This document shows, piece after piece, positions 6,961 to 13,904 of a stretch of DNA of 16,103 nucleotides. The DNA is from Planctomycetaceae bacterium (lineage in GTDB: Bacteria; Planctomycetota; Planctomycetia; Pirellulales; Thermoguttaceae), in NCBI GenBank assembly GCA_031259095.1, contig JAIRLW010000052.1, forward strand, positions 1 through 16,103, read 5' to 3'. The notes below the pieces were generated by a model that saw nothing but the letters and a program-made list of their open reading frames with translations, made no database searches and had not been told where the DNA came from. The translations under genes were made by a program, and so were the position numbers. Positions within the stretch are counted from its first letter, which is position 1; the number at the start of each line of letters is the position of its first letter.

Positions 6961-7355
6961 GACCAGTTTTTCAAGATACTAAACTTTTATTACCAGACTG
7001 TTTACTTTTTATGAACACAATGTTATATTATGCCCAAAGATGGATTTGATAATCCTTCCAAATTGTTTTTCCACAATAAAAATTTCTGACTATTTCGGAA
7101 TTTTGAGGATGTCAAAAATCACGAGGTAGGTAACCTTTCGCATGAGGTAATGTAACCCTTCGCCGAAAGGTTGCACGTGTTGGGACGGTAATTGGTGTTG
7201 CCCAAACGAATGGAAATACTAATTGCCGGATTGAATCAAAGTTCCGGCGATGTTTCGGCGAAAGATCGCCTACCTGAGATTGACCGGACTGTTACCCCAG
7301 ATTCCGAAATAATCAGAAAAATCTTAACACCTAAAAATTTAAGGAGTAGTGTAAG
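6961..7355. other. Divergent intergenic region before the PH-domain gene
   Basis: No gene is supported. The left third is AT-rich. The right part holds the MITE-like element at 7124-7275, and the ribosome binding site AAGGAG of the PH-domain gene lies near 7341-7346. I could not pick a convincing promoter for the + strand gene. Confidence 0.6.
7124..7275. mobile_element. MITE-like element with GGTAGG ends, copy 1
   Basis: About 150 bp bounded by imperfect terminal inverted repeats: AGGTAGGTAACCTTTCGC on the left and GCGAAAGATCGCCTACCT on the right. An inner pair CGGTAATTGGT and ACTAATTGCCGG makes a second stem. A related element with the same ends is at 9035-9204. Neither has an open frame of note. 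It sits in the divergent promoter region and so may influence expression of the PH-domain gene. No clear target duplication is visible. Confidence 0.65.
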
Positions 7356-7919
7356 ATGAACGAAAATAATATTTCTCCAACGGTCGAAAATACCGAACCA
7401 AATGAAAAAAACGAAAAAGAAGAAATACAATGGTCTTACTCTGGAAAGGCGATGAGGGCACAATGTTTTCTGTATTGGCTGATCACTTTTTTGCTCTTCG
7501 GCGGAGGATTGTGTGCGGCGTTCACCGGATGGTTGAACAACTTTTATTTCTGGGGTTGGATAGGAATTGTCGTTGTAACTGCCCTATTGTGGTTGCAGTT
7601 TTTCGCCGCCTATTTCTATCGAACATGGACGCTTCACTATAAACTCACCACTCATCGACTCTATACTTATCACGGATTGTTCACAAAAACAAGCGATTCA
7701 ATGGAACTCGTTTACATCGAAGACGTCCAATTAGTTCAGACATTTTGGGATCGATTACTCAACGGCGGCGTAGGACGGATTGTGATTTTCTCTTCCGCAG
7801 ACAAAACTCATCAACGATTACTTATCACCGGAATCGAAAATCCGCAATCCATCTTTGAAAAAGTGGACACCGCACGAGCCAATGTCCGCGCAAAACGCGC
7901 CATCATCTCCGGTTCATAA
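7356..7919 (+). CDS. Bacterial PH-domain (YdbS/bPH2-like) membrane protein
   Basis: A 187-aa protein with an acidic, disordered N-terminus (residues 1-25), two adjacent transmembrane helices (about 37-60 and 63-88), and a C-terminal globular domain (about 90-175) with the bPH2 pattern: YRTWTLHYKLTTHRLYTYHGLF, then IEDVQLVQTFWDRLLNGGVGRIVIFSS, then an ITGIENPQSIFEKV ending. The Y.LT..R....G and GVG.I.I.S motifs are the usual marks of YdbS-type proteins. The domain probably faces the cytoplasm at the membrane; its ligand is unknown. ATG 7356 is preceded by AAGGAG at a spacing of about 9 nt, which fixes the start. The ABC ATPase gene follows on the same strand but is separated by 363 bp of hairpin-rich DNA, so co-transcription is uncertain. 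Confidence 0.85.
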   Translation: MNENNISPTVENTEPNEKNEKEEIQWSYSGKAMRAQCFLYWLITFLLFGGGLCAAFTGWLNNFYFWGWIGIVVVTALLWLQFFAAYFYRTWTLHYKLTTHRLYTYHGLFTKTSDSMELVYIEDVQLVQTFWDRLLNGGVGRIVIFSSADKTHQRLLITGIENPQSIFEKVDTARANVRAKRAIISGS

Positions 7920-7929
7920 AATCATAAGG

Positions 7930-8013
7930 TAACTTCTAAAAACCTCGACTAAAATCGACCAAAATCAATTTTAGTCGAATTGGGTTAATTTCAGTTGAAG
8001 TTTTTAGAAGTTA
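7930..8013. repeat. 84-bp inverted repeat after the PH-domain gene
   Basis: TAACTTCTAAAAAC (7930-7943) and GTTTTTAGAAGTTA (8000-8013) are a perfect 14-bp inverted repeat. TCGACTAAAAT (7945-7955) and ATTTTAGTCGA (7968-7978) form an inner stem. ATCATAA occurs on both sides (7921-7927 and 8013-8019), which may be a target-site duplication. Being just past a stop codon, the structure could also serve as a terminator. Confidence 0.75.
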
Positions 8014-8026
8014 TCATAAAATAAAA

Positions 8027-8203
8027 ATTCCATTTCGTGATAACGTTTGTTGGTTTTATTTTCATTTTTCATAATATATCAATGGAATCTTTGTCCCTTC
8101 ATCTTTTCCCCATTTTCAGCGTCATTTTGCGTATTCTGCGTTAAATTTAAACACAGAATACAGAATATCGCAAAACACGCAGAAGAAAGGGAAAAACAAA
8201 TGA
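8027..8203. repeat. Two further inverted repeats before the ABC gene
   Basis: ATTCCATT (8027-8034) mirrors AATGGAAT (8081-8088). Next, a long imperfect hairpin runs from about 8090 to 8203: CAGCGTCATTTTGCG and GTATTCTGCGTT on the left pair with AACACAGAATAC-type and CGCAAAACACGCAG sequences on the right, and the outer TTTGTCCCTT pairs with AAGGGAAAAACAAA. With the unit at 7930-8013, three hairpins fill most of this 363-bp gap, and no gene is seen in it. Confidence 0.65.
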
Positions 8204-8282
8204 ATTGGTACTAACGTTTAATGTTAAAAAAATCCGCTGATATATTACCATTTTTCATCCTTAAATTTTTTGTTATTGTATT

Positions 8283-8999
8283 ATGCTGGAAATTAAAAAC
8301 TTAAAGAAGTCGTATCTTTTGCCGGATGGCGAAGAATTACCCATTTTGGAAATTCCGAAGTGGTCGGTTGAAGCGGGCGAACAGGTTGTTGTTGTTGGCG
8401 CGAGCGGTTGCGGAAAAACAACCTTGTTGCATATTATTGCCGGAATTTTGCGTCCCAGTTCCGGTCATGTCCTGATTGACGGCTGGGATACGCCCATCCT
8501 CACCGAAGCCGAACGCGATCAGTTTCGCGCACGGCGTATCGGTTATGTTTTTCAAACGTTCAATTTGTTGCAAGGTTTTACGGCATTAGAAAATGTCATG
8601 ATCGGAATGACCTTTGCCGGAACCAGAAGCGACCGGCATCGCGCAAAAGACCTTTTGGAAAAAGTCGGACTCGGTCATCGGTTACACCATCAACCCGCTC
8701 AGCTTTCCGTTGGCGAACAACAACGTGTTTCTGTTGCCAGAGCGTTGGCCAATAAACCAAAACTTGTCCTCGCCGACGAACCCACCGCTAATGTGGACGT
8801 CGGTAATCAGCAACAAGTAATCGATATGCTGCGGAATACCTGCGAAGAAGAACAAGTCGCCCTCATTCTCGTTACCCATGCGCCGGAAGTTGCCAATCAA
8901 TTCAAACGAGTTGATAAATTAGCGGAAATTAATTTGGTGGTCTTAAAACGTCAAGAACAAAAAATTGAGGAAAATTCAGAAAACAAAGAAATTTCGTAA
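8283..8999 (+). CDS. ABC transporter ATP-binding protein (LolD/MacB type)
   Basis: A 238-aa ATPase subunit that would power an ABC permease at the inner membrane. All nucleotide-binding motifs are present: Walker A GASGCGKTT (residues 39-47), Q-loop VFQTFNLLQGF (about 88), signature LSVGEQQRVSVARAL (near 141; Gly to Val change from the usual LSGGQ), Walker B LVLADEPTANVD (about 161) and the switch His in LVTHAPEVA. The FQTFNLLQGFTALENV and EPTANVD patterns are those of the LolD/MacB/FtsE group, whose partners are MacB-type permeases moving lipoproteins or other molecules. No FtsX/MacB-like permease lies next to it: the following gene encodes a membrane protein with a different architecture. 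ATG 8283 has no Shine-Dalgarno sequence. The C-terminal tail (KIEENSENKEIS) is charged and probably disordered. It appears intact. Confidence 0.92.
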   Translation: MLEIKNLKKSYLLPDGEELPILEIPKWSVEAGEQVVVVGASGCGKTTLLHIIAGILRPSSGHVLIDGWDTPILTEAERDQFRARRIGYVFQTFNLLQGFTALENVMIGMTFAGTRSDRHRAKDLLEKVGLGHRLHHQPAQLSVGEQQRVSVARALANKPKLVLADEPTANVDVGNQQQVIDMLRNTCEEEQVALILVTHAPEVANQFKRVDKLAEINLVVLKRQEQKIEENSENKEIS

Positions 9000-9034
9000 T
9001 TATTCGTGGATTCATTCAACGTTGCTCAACATAA

Positions 9035-9204
9035 GGTAGGCGACCTCTTGCTAAAAAGTCGCGCCGGTTGATTCTTAACGGTCTCCAATTCGGTTTGCCC
9101 ATCATAAGTAGATGGCAATAGCAAAATTCGTAGGAGGGACATTGCTTGTTGGTGTCAATTAAAACTCAACCGGCGCGGTCTTTCAGGAGAAAGGATCGCC
9201 TGCC
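9035..9204. mobile_element. MITE-like element with GGTAGGCGA ends, copy 2
   Basis: About 170 bp. The left end GGTAGGCGACCTCTTGCT and the right end AGAAAGGATCGCCTGCC are imperfect inverted copies, and the arms continue inward to GTCGCGCCGGTTGA and TCAACCGGCGCGGTC. A central stem joins TTTGCCCATC and GATGGCAATAGCAAA. The ends match those at 7124-7275, but the interior differs. There is no coding capacity. Confidence 0.65.
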
Positions 9205-9294
9205 ACTATTCACTATTAATTAACAACAGAATTTAAAAAATTTACAGAACGATAAATTAAAAAGTTCTCTGTAAATCTGAAAAATTTGTTAATG

Positions 9295-9322
9295 TTGTCG
9301 AAAAAATAGGGTTCTTTATATT
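9295..9322 (+). promoter_or_regulatory. Candidate promoter of the 797-aa protein gene
   Basis: TTGTCG (9295-9300) and TATATT (9317-9322) with a 16-bp spacer would start transcription near 9329, about 80 nt before ATG 9411. Confidence 0.4.
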
Positions 9323-9410
9323 TTTGTATAAACTTTTACAATGGGGAATCTCTAAAAATTAATTTTATTTGATTTCGGATATCGCCGCTAGGACGGCTCA
9401 CGCTGTTACG

Positions 9411-11804
9411 ATGGATTTTTTTTCTCCGCAATTTCCGCCAATTATCGTTCAAAAAATTTGGAATCTCAAACGGACTCTTCGGATTTATGCCGTTTTAGAT
9501 GGAATGATAACACTATTTCTTGCCGTTATTATCCTGCTTTGGTTTGATCTGGGATTGGATCGGTTTTTTGAATTATCACGATGGTTTCGCGGATTAACGC
9601 TCTTTCTGTTGTCGGCGGGATTAAGTTATCTTGTCTGGTTTCAAATTCTCCGGCGTTGTTGCACTAATATTCGCAACGATCAGTTGGCAACCGTTTTTGA
9701 ACGTTTCGCGCCGTCCCTCAATGAATCGCTGTTGACGGCGGTAGAACTCAATACGCCGTCGAAAAAGACAAACGACGTTAATCAAATTTTGTTGCAACAA
9801 ACGGTTGCGGAAGCCGCCGAGATATTGCAAAATATTACGATTCGGAAATTTTTTCGGTCAGGACGAATTGCGGCGCGGTTGGTTTTGACATTTGTGTTGA
9901 TTGGAGTTTCGTCTGGTTTTTTCGCAACATTTAAAGAAACTGCTGAAATTTGGTTTTCGCGTAATATTCTTCTGTCGGATCGGGATTGGGCGCGGCGTTC
10001 TCAATTGGTTGTTGAAGGATTTGATGAACGGAATGGTCGAATAAGAATCGGACGCGGCGATTCGTTCACCTTAACTGTTCGCGCCAATACTGCCATGCCG
10101 TTGGTTCCTGAAATAATCCGGCTTCGGCTCGGTTCACGGGAAAGCGGTTATCGGACAGTAATTATCGATCAGTTTCAAACGGAAACATTGGAAGGAACCG
10201 ACTGGCGTTTTTTTTCGCACACTTTTATCGAATTGCTTGAAACATTGCCGATTCAGATTCGCGGAGCCGATTCAACCATTAACGGTTTATTGATCGAAGT
10301 TGTTCCGTCGCCGATGCTGACTGAAATAAAATTAAAACAAAAATTTCCCGAATATCTGGAACGGAATGACCGTACCGTTTCCGTAAGCGGACAAATGACC
10401 ATTCCAGACGGAACGGATTTATTTGTTACGGGAATCTCCAATAAACCGCTTGTCAAAGCCGAAACGGTTCTTGATCGCGGCGAACCAACATTATTGCAAC
10501 AGAGTTCGGCGGTAACGCCGTTTGATTCGTTGTTTTTTTCGCTTCAAAAAATCAGGCAAGACACGCTTCTCGAATTTCAAATTGAAGACATTGATTTTCT
10601 AAGGAATCGTCAACCGATTAGAATTCGTTTCGGTATTATCAAAGATCAACCGCCGTCGGTAACAGCGCGGCTCGACGGTATCGGAACGGCAATTACTCCC
10701 AATGCGGTATTACCGGCTTCAGGCGAAATTACCGATGACAACGGTCTTGCGACTGCGGTTTATCGTTTTGAAATTGAACGGGGTGATTCGGAAAACGGTT
10801 CGGAATCGGAACAACCCGAAAAATCGGAAGAACAACAGAAAAACGTAACGGTGTTGTCGGAAAATCACGGCACAACCGAAATTACCGGTATCGGAAATCG
10901 TCAAACGGTTTTTCCGTTGGCGCAAGAATTTTCCGTTTCGAAAATAGGCGTTCAAGCCGGCGACAAACTTTCCTTGTTTATCGAAGCAACCGACCGGTTT
11001 AATCTTGACCGTCAAACCGGTCAGACCGGTTTGGGGCAACGTTGGACATTGGATGTTGTTTCGCCGGAACGGTTGCAAAGTCTGCTGGAAGTACGCGAAA
11101 TTTCGTTGCGACAACGTTTTGAAGTATTGATTGGCGAAGTGGAACGGACGAAGTCGTTAATGGAGGAATTTTCGCTACAGCCGCCGGAAGAACTTATTCG
11201 GGAAACCGAATCGCTTTCGCTGACCGGAGAACCGTCAATCAATATTGATACGAATATTGCCGCCGACAAAAAACGCCGTGAAGAATTGGAAGAAAAGAAA
11301 AAAAAGAAACTCGAAACGATTTCAAAAGAACAAGCGGCAACCGGTTTGTACAATATTTCACGCTCGTTGCGGGATACGCAAAAAGAAGTTTATGATTTAC
11401 GGACGATTATTGAGTCGTTTTCATTGATTCGTCGTGAGATGATCAACAACCGGATTTTTTCGGAAGATACGGAACAACGGCTTGATCGTGGGATTATCCA
11501 ACCAATGCAGGAATTAACCGATACGGATTTTCCCGCACTCGACCGGTTGATTGGTTTTTTAAATCAGACGTTGGCAATTCATGACCAACCGCTTCGCGCT
11601 ACCGCGTTGAAACAACAAGAAACAGCTCTCGATCAATTTAGTCTTGTGATAAAAAAGATGACAACAATTCGTGACAATATGGTTTCGATGGAAAGTTTCA
11701 ATGAAGTTATTGATATTTTAAAGGCAATCATCAAACAGCAACAACTGTTACGCAATGAACTATTAGAGGAAAAAAATAAACGATTAAAAAATCTACTCGA
11801 ATAA
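9411..11804 (+). CDS. Large membrane protein of unknown function, DUF4175-like architecture
   Basis: 797 aa from ATG 9411. The frame is open to a TTG at 9369, but MDFFSPQFPPIIVQKIWNLK is a more natural N-terminus; neither has a clear ribosome binding site. Three hydrophobic helices lie near the N-terminus (about residues 26-46, 60-79 and 154-173), followed by a long, strand-rich, presumably extracytoplasmic region with Ig-like character (RSQLVVEGFDERNGRIRIG, LRLGSRESGY, VTARLDGIGTAI). An acid- and glutamine-rich linker is near residue 470. Charged coiled-coil helices cover roughly 580 to the end, including KKRREELEEKKKKK. The layout recalls DUF4175-type and similar large planctomycete proteins that sit near MoxR/BatA genes, but no such neighbour is visible and this is only a resemblance of architecture. 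It ends in a bidirectional terminator shared with ftsY. No enzyme motif was seen. Confidence 0.82.
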   Translation: MDFFSPQFPPIIVQKIWNLKRTLRIYAVLDGMITLFLAVIILLWFDLGLDRFFELSRWFRGLTLFLLSAGLSYLVWFQILRRCCTNIRNDQLATVFERFAPSLNESLLTAVELNTPSKKTNDVNQILLQQTVAEAAEILQNITIRKFFRSGRIAARLVLTFVLIGVSSGFFATFKETAEIWFSRNILLSDRDWARRSQLVVEGFDERNGRIRIGRGDSFTLTVRANTAMPLVPEIIRLRLGSRESGYRTVIIDQFQTETLEGTDWRFFSHTFIELLETLPIQIRGADSTINGLLIEVVPSPMLTEIKLKQKFPEYLERNDRTVSVSGQMTIPDGTDLFVTGISNKPLVKAETVLDRGEPTLLQQSSAVTPFDSLFFSLQKIRQDTLLEFQIEDIDFLRNRQPIRIRFGIIKDQPPSVTARLDGIGTAITPNAVLPASGEITDDNGLATAVYRFEIERGDSENGSESEQPEKSEEQQKNVTVLSENHGTTEITGIGNRQTVFPLAQEFSVSKIGVQAGDKLSLFIEATDRFNLDRQTGQTGLGQRWTLDVVSPERLQSLLEVREISLRQRFEVLIGEVERTKSLMEEFSLQPPEELIRETESLSLTGEPSINIDTNIAADKKRREELEEKKKKKLETISKEQAATGLYNISRSLRDTQKEVYDLRTIIESFSLIRREMINNRIFSEDTEQRLDRGIIQPMQELTDTDFPALDRLIGFLNQTLAIHDQPLRATALKQQETALDQFSLVIKKMTTIRDNMVSMESFNEVIDILKAIIKQQQLLRNELLEEKNKRLKNLLE

Positions 11805-11818
11805 CCAACGGATAAAAA

Positions 11819-11879
11819 TACCCTTCTACTTAAAATACTAAACACAACATTGTGTTTAGAAAAGGGTAATAAGTTTTTT
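11819..11879. terminator. Bidirectional terminator between convergent genes
   Basis: CTAAACACAA (11838-11847) and TTGTGTTTAG (11850-11859) form a perfect 10-bp stem, enclosed by TACCCTT (11819-11825) and AAGGGTA (11862-11868). A T-rich run (11873-11879) follows on the + strand, and AT-rich DNA lies on the other side. It lies exactly between two converging stop codons (11804 and 11895). Confidence 0.8.
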
Positions 11880-11894
11880 AGACGCCGTCAATTG

Positions 11895-12836
11895 TTACGA
11901 TTTTATTGCGTCTTGTTTTTCTGTTTCATCGAATAGGGCGTCAACAAACTCATTGGGATCGAACAACGCAATATCCGTCGCCGATTCGCCAACCCCAATA
12001 AATTTAACCGGCAAATTGATTTGTTTACGAATTGCAATCACCACTCCGCCTTTGGCGGTTCCGTCCAATTTCGCAAGAATAATTCCCGTACATTTCACGG
12101 CTTCCATAAAATGTTTTGCCTGACTAATTCCGTTTTGTCCGGTGGTTGCGTCCAAAATCAGAATGACTTCATGCGGTGCGTCTGGAACTTGTTTATTGAG
12201 AACGCGCCGGATTTTTTCGAGTTCCTGCATTAAATTTTTCTGAGTCTGAAGCCGTCCCGCCGTATCAACAATACAAATATCGGCGTTAATTTCCAAAGAT
12301 TTGGCAACCGCTTTATGTGCAACACTTGCCGGATCACTTCCCGAATTGCCAATAACAATCTCCGCGCCAAGTCGGTTTGCCCAAATGGTTAATTGTTCCA
12401 CTGCCGCAGCACGAAAGGTATCCGCCGCACCTAAAACAACTTTTTTTCCGTCGGCAATAAACATGGACGTTAATTTGGCAATCGTTGTCGTTTTCCCACT
12501 GCCGTTTACTCCGCAAACCATGATGACGGTTAAACCTTTTTCGGCAAACTGAATGGGAGCGGTTGGTTGTGCCAAAAGCGATTTGAGTTTGGCTTTGATT
12601 GTTTCCAACACATGGTGCATTTCCACAACTCTGCCGCGATACTGTGTTCGTACTTCGGCGATGATTTCCTTTGACGCCGCAACTCCCATATCGGTTTTGA
12701 CAAACAATTCAAACATCTCTTCCAGAAACGCATCGTCCGCCAATCGTCCTTTCTGTTTGAAAAGATCGCGGACGTCCGTGTTCAATATCTGAACCGTTTT
12801 TGCTAACCCTTTTTTGATTCGGTCGAAAAAGCCCAT
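11895..12836 (-). CDS. ftsY: Signal recognition particle receptor FtsY
   Basis: GTPase that docks SRP-ribosome complexes at the inner membrane for co-translational insertion. The 313-aa product is the short type: it begins directly with the N-domain helix MGFFDRIKKGLAKT and lacks the long acidic A-domain seen in E. coli. NG-domain motifs are in order: DDAFLEEMFELFVKTDMG (about 34-51), G1 GVNGSGKTTTIAKL (109-122), DTFRAAAVEQL (139-149), DTAGRLQ (191-197), LDATTGQN (228-235), and LAKLDGTAKGG (254-264) where Ala replaces the more usual Thr. GVGE near the C-terminus fits the closing motif. It starts 53 bp after the deoC stop on the same strand, so the two are probably one transcript. An AGG upstream of the ATG may be a weak ribosome binding site. 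Confidence 0.96.
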   Translation of the reverse strand: MGFFDRIKKGLAKTVQILNTDVRDLFKQKGRLADDAFLEEMFELFVKTDMGVAASKEIIAEVRTQYRGRVVEMHHVLETIKAKLKSLLAQPTAPIQFAEKGLTVIMVCGVNGSGKTTTIAKLTSMFIADGKKVVLGAADTFRAAAVEQLTIWANRLGAEIVIGNSGSDPASVAHKAVAKSLEINADICIVDTAGRLQTQKNLMQELEKIRRVLNKQVPDAPHEVILILDATTGQNGISQAKHFMEAVKCTGIILAKLDGTAKGGVVIAIRKQINLPVKFIGVGESATDIALFDPNEFVDALFDETEKQDAIKS

Positions 12837-12889
12837 TATTTTAACCTGCTCTTTTATTGTAAAAAAATAAATCGTGGATGTTACGCCGG

Positions 12890-13594
12890 TTAATAACCGC
12901 TTTTTTCGTTACTATTTTCGGTTCCTCCGCAAATATTGGGAGTGCTGGAACCATTAACGCCCAACCGGTCAACTCCCATATCAACAAACCTCTGAGCGCG
13001 GGCATTATCACGAATACCGCCGGACGGTTTGACTTTGATACGTCCGGCGGAAGTTTGGAGCATACTTTTGACCGCTTCTTCTGTTGCGCCTTCGCCATTA
13101 AAACCGGTCGAGGTTTTGACAAAATCCGCTTGGGCTTCGATGCAAATTTCCGTTGCTTTTATTATTTCTTCGGGTGTTAACTGGCTTGTTTCAAGAATTA
13201 CTTTGACCGGAACGTTGGAAGGTTCTTGTTTGCGCCAACGACGATGAGCCACTTGAGTTACGCCTAAAATATCGCTGCGAACTTCATTCCAAAGTCCGCT
13301 ACGAATCCAGCCGTAATTGGCAACCATATCGATTTCAGCAACACCTTTTTTACAATAGAGTTTTGCTTCAGCGATTTTTGTTTCCGTACATGCCGTTCCG
13401 TGCGGAAAACCAAGAACGCAGGAAACTTCCGTTTCCGTCCCGCGACACAGTTCCACAGCAAGCGTAATATCACAAGGTCGAACACAAACAGTTTTCACCT
13501 TATGTTTAATTCCTGAAAGAATCCATTCAATCGCTTCATGGCGAGTCATTTGAGGCGCCAACACCGCATGGTCGAGATAACGATTAATCATCAT
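12890..13594 (-). CDS. deoC: Deoxyribose-phosphate aldolase
   Basis: Class I aldolase that splits 2-deoxy-D-ribose 5-phosphate into glyceraldehyde 3-phosphate and acetaldehyde, in deoxynucleoside breakdown; cytosolic. The 234-aa TIM-barrel protein shows the usual landmarks: IDHA-type N-terminus (YLDHAVLAPQ), VCVRPCDI (about 37-43), VLGFPHG (60-66), EIDMVANYG (88-95) with the catalytic Asp, VKVILET (130-136), the Schiff-base Lys160 in ADFVKTSTGF, and Lys189 in VKPSGGI. The last residues after GVNGSST are short and variable. The gene begins with two Met codons (13594 and 13591) and no Shine-Dalgarno sequence. A strong promoter lies about 110 bp upstream. It precedes ftsY by 53 bp; this pairing has no obvious functional logic. 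It is intact. Confidence 0.96.
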   Translation of the reverse strand: MMINRYLDHAVLAPQMTRHEAIEWILSGIKHKVKTVCVRPCDITLAVELCRGTETEVSCVLGFPHGTACTETKIAEAKLYCKKGVAEIDMVANYGWIRSGLWNEVRSDILGVTQVAHRRWRKQEPSNVPVKVILETSQLTPEEIIKATEICIEAQADFVKTSTGFNGEGATEEAVKSMLQTSAGRIKVKPSGGIRDNARAQRFVDMGVDRLGVNGSSTPNICGGTENSNEKSGY

Positions 13595-13713
13595 TATTGT
13601 TTTGAATTTTTAATAAAAAGTGAAATGGTTAGTAAAGCATTAGTAAAGAAACAGTCGGTAAAACGGTTCGAAATGAACAAAAACGAAATAACATTTACTA
13701 AAAAACCGCCATC

Positions 13714-13741
13714 ATTGTATCGTTTCCAATGTTGCTGTCAA
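13714..13741 (-). promoter_or_regulatory. Promoter of deoC-ftsY
   Basis: Minus-strand TTGACA (-35, 13736-13741) is a perfect consensus. TACAAT (-10, 13714-13719) matches 5 of 6, and the spacer is 16 bp. Transcription would start near 13706, leaving a leader of about 110 nt. This is the best sigma70-like promoter in the window. Confidence 0.65.
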
Positions 13742-13800
13742 GCGCCCGCCGGAAATAAGGATGTAACTTTTACCGGAAGGAATCTCAGGTATTGCTAGTT

Positions 13801-13904
13801 TATACCGTTTTCCTTTTAAAAACCTGTTTTATATTTTCGTTTAACTCCGCAATTTAAGGTGTTTTTACAGTTCAAAAACCGGTTTTTAAAGTGAAAACGG
13901 TATA
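13801..13904. repeat. 104-bp element with 24-bp terminal inverted repeats
   Basis: The left end (13801-13824, beginning TATACCGTTTTC) and the right end (13881-13904, ending GAAAACGGTATA) are inverted copies matching at 22 of 24 positions. The middle is AT-rich with no reading frame. The right arm overlaps the last codons of the broken minus-strand gene (13872-14096). The element may therefore have truncated that gene a second time, or may simply form its terminator. Confidence 0.75.

Larger units (their letters stand above)
9000..9410. other. Intergenic region between the ABC ATPase and the 797-aa protein gene
   Basis: No gene seen. It contains the second MITE-like element (9035-9204), a small inverted repeat TTTACAGAAC/GTTCTCTGTAAA (9241-9275) that could be a terminator stem or an operator, and a candidate promoter at 9295-9322. 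Confidence 0.65.

Noticed and set aside
12334..12792. Several frames of 60-83 codons on both strands inside ftsY
   Set aside because: They are shadow frames of the clearly conserved FtsY coding sequence.
13538..13798. 86-codon + strand frame upstream of deoC
   Set aside because: It overlaps deoC antisense and its promoter, with low-complexity Lys-rich content and no family resemblance.
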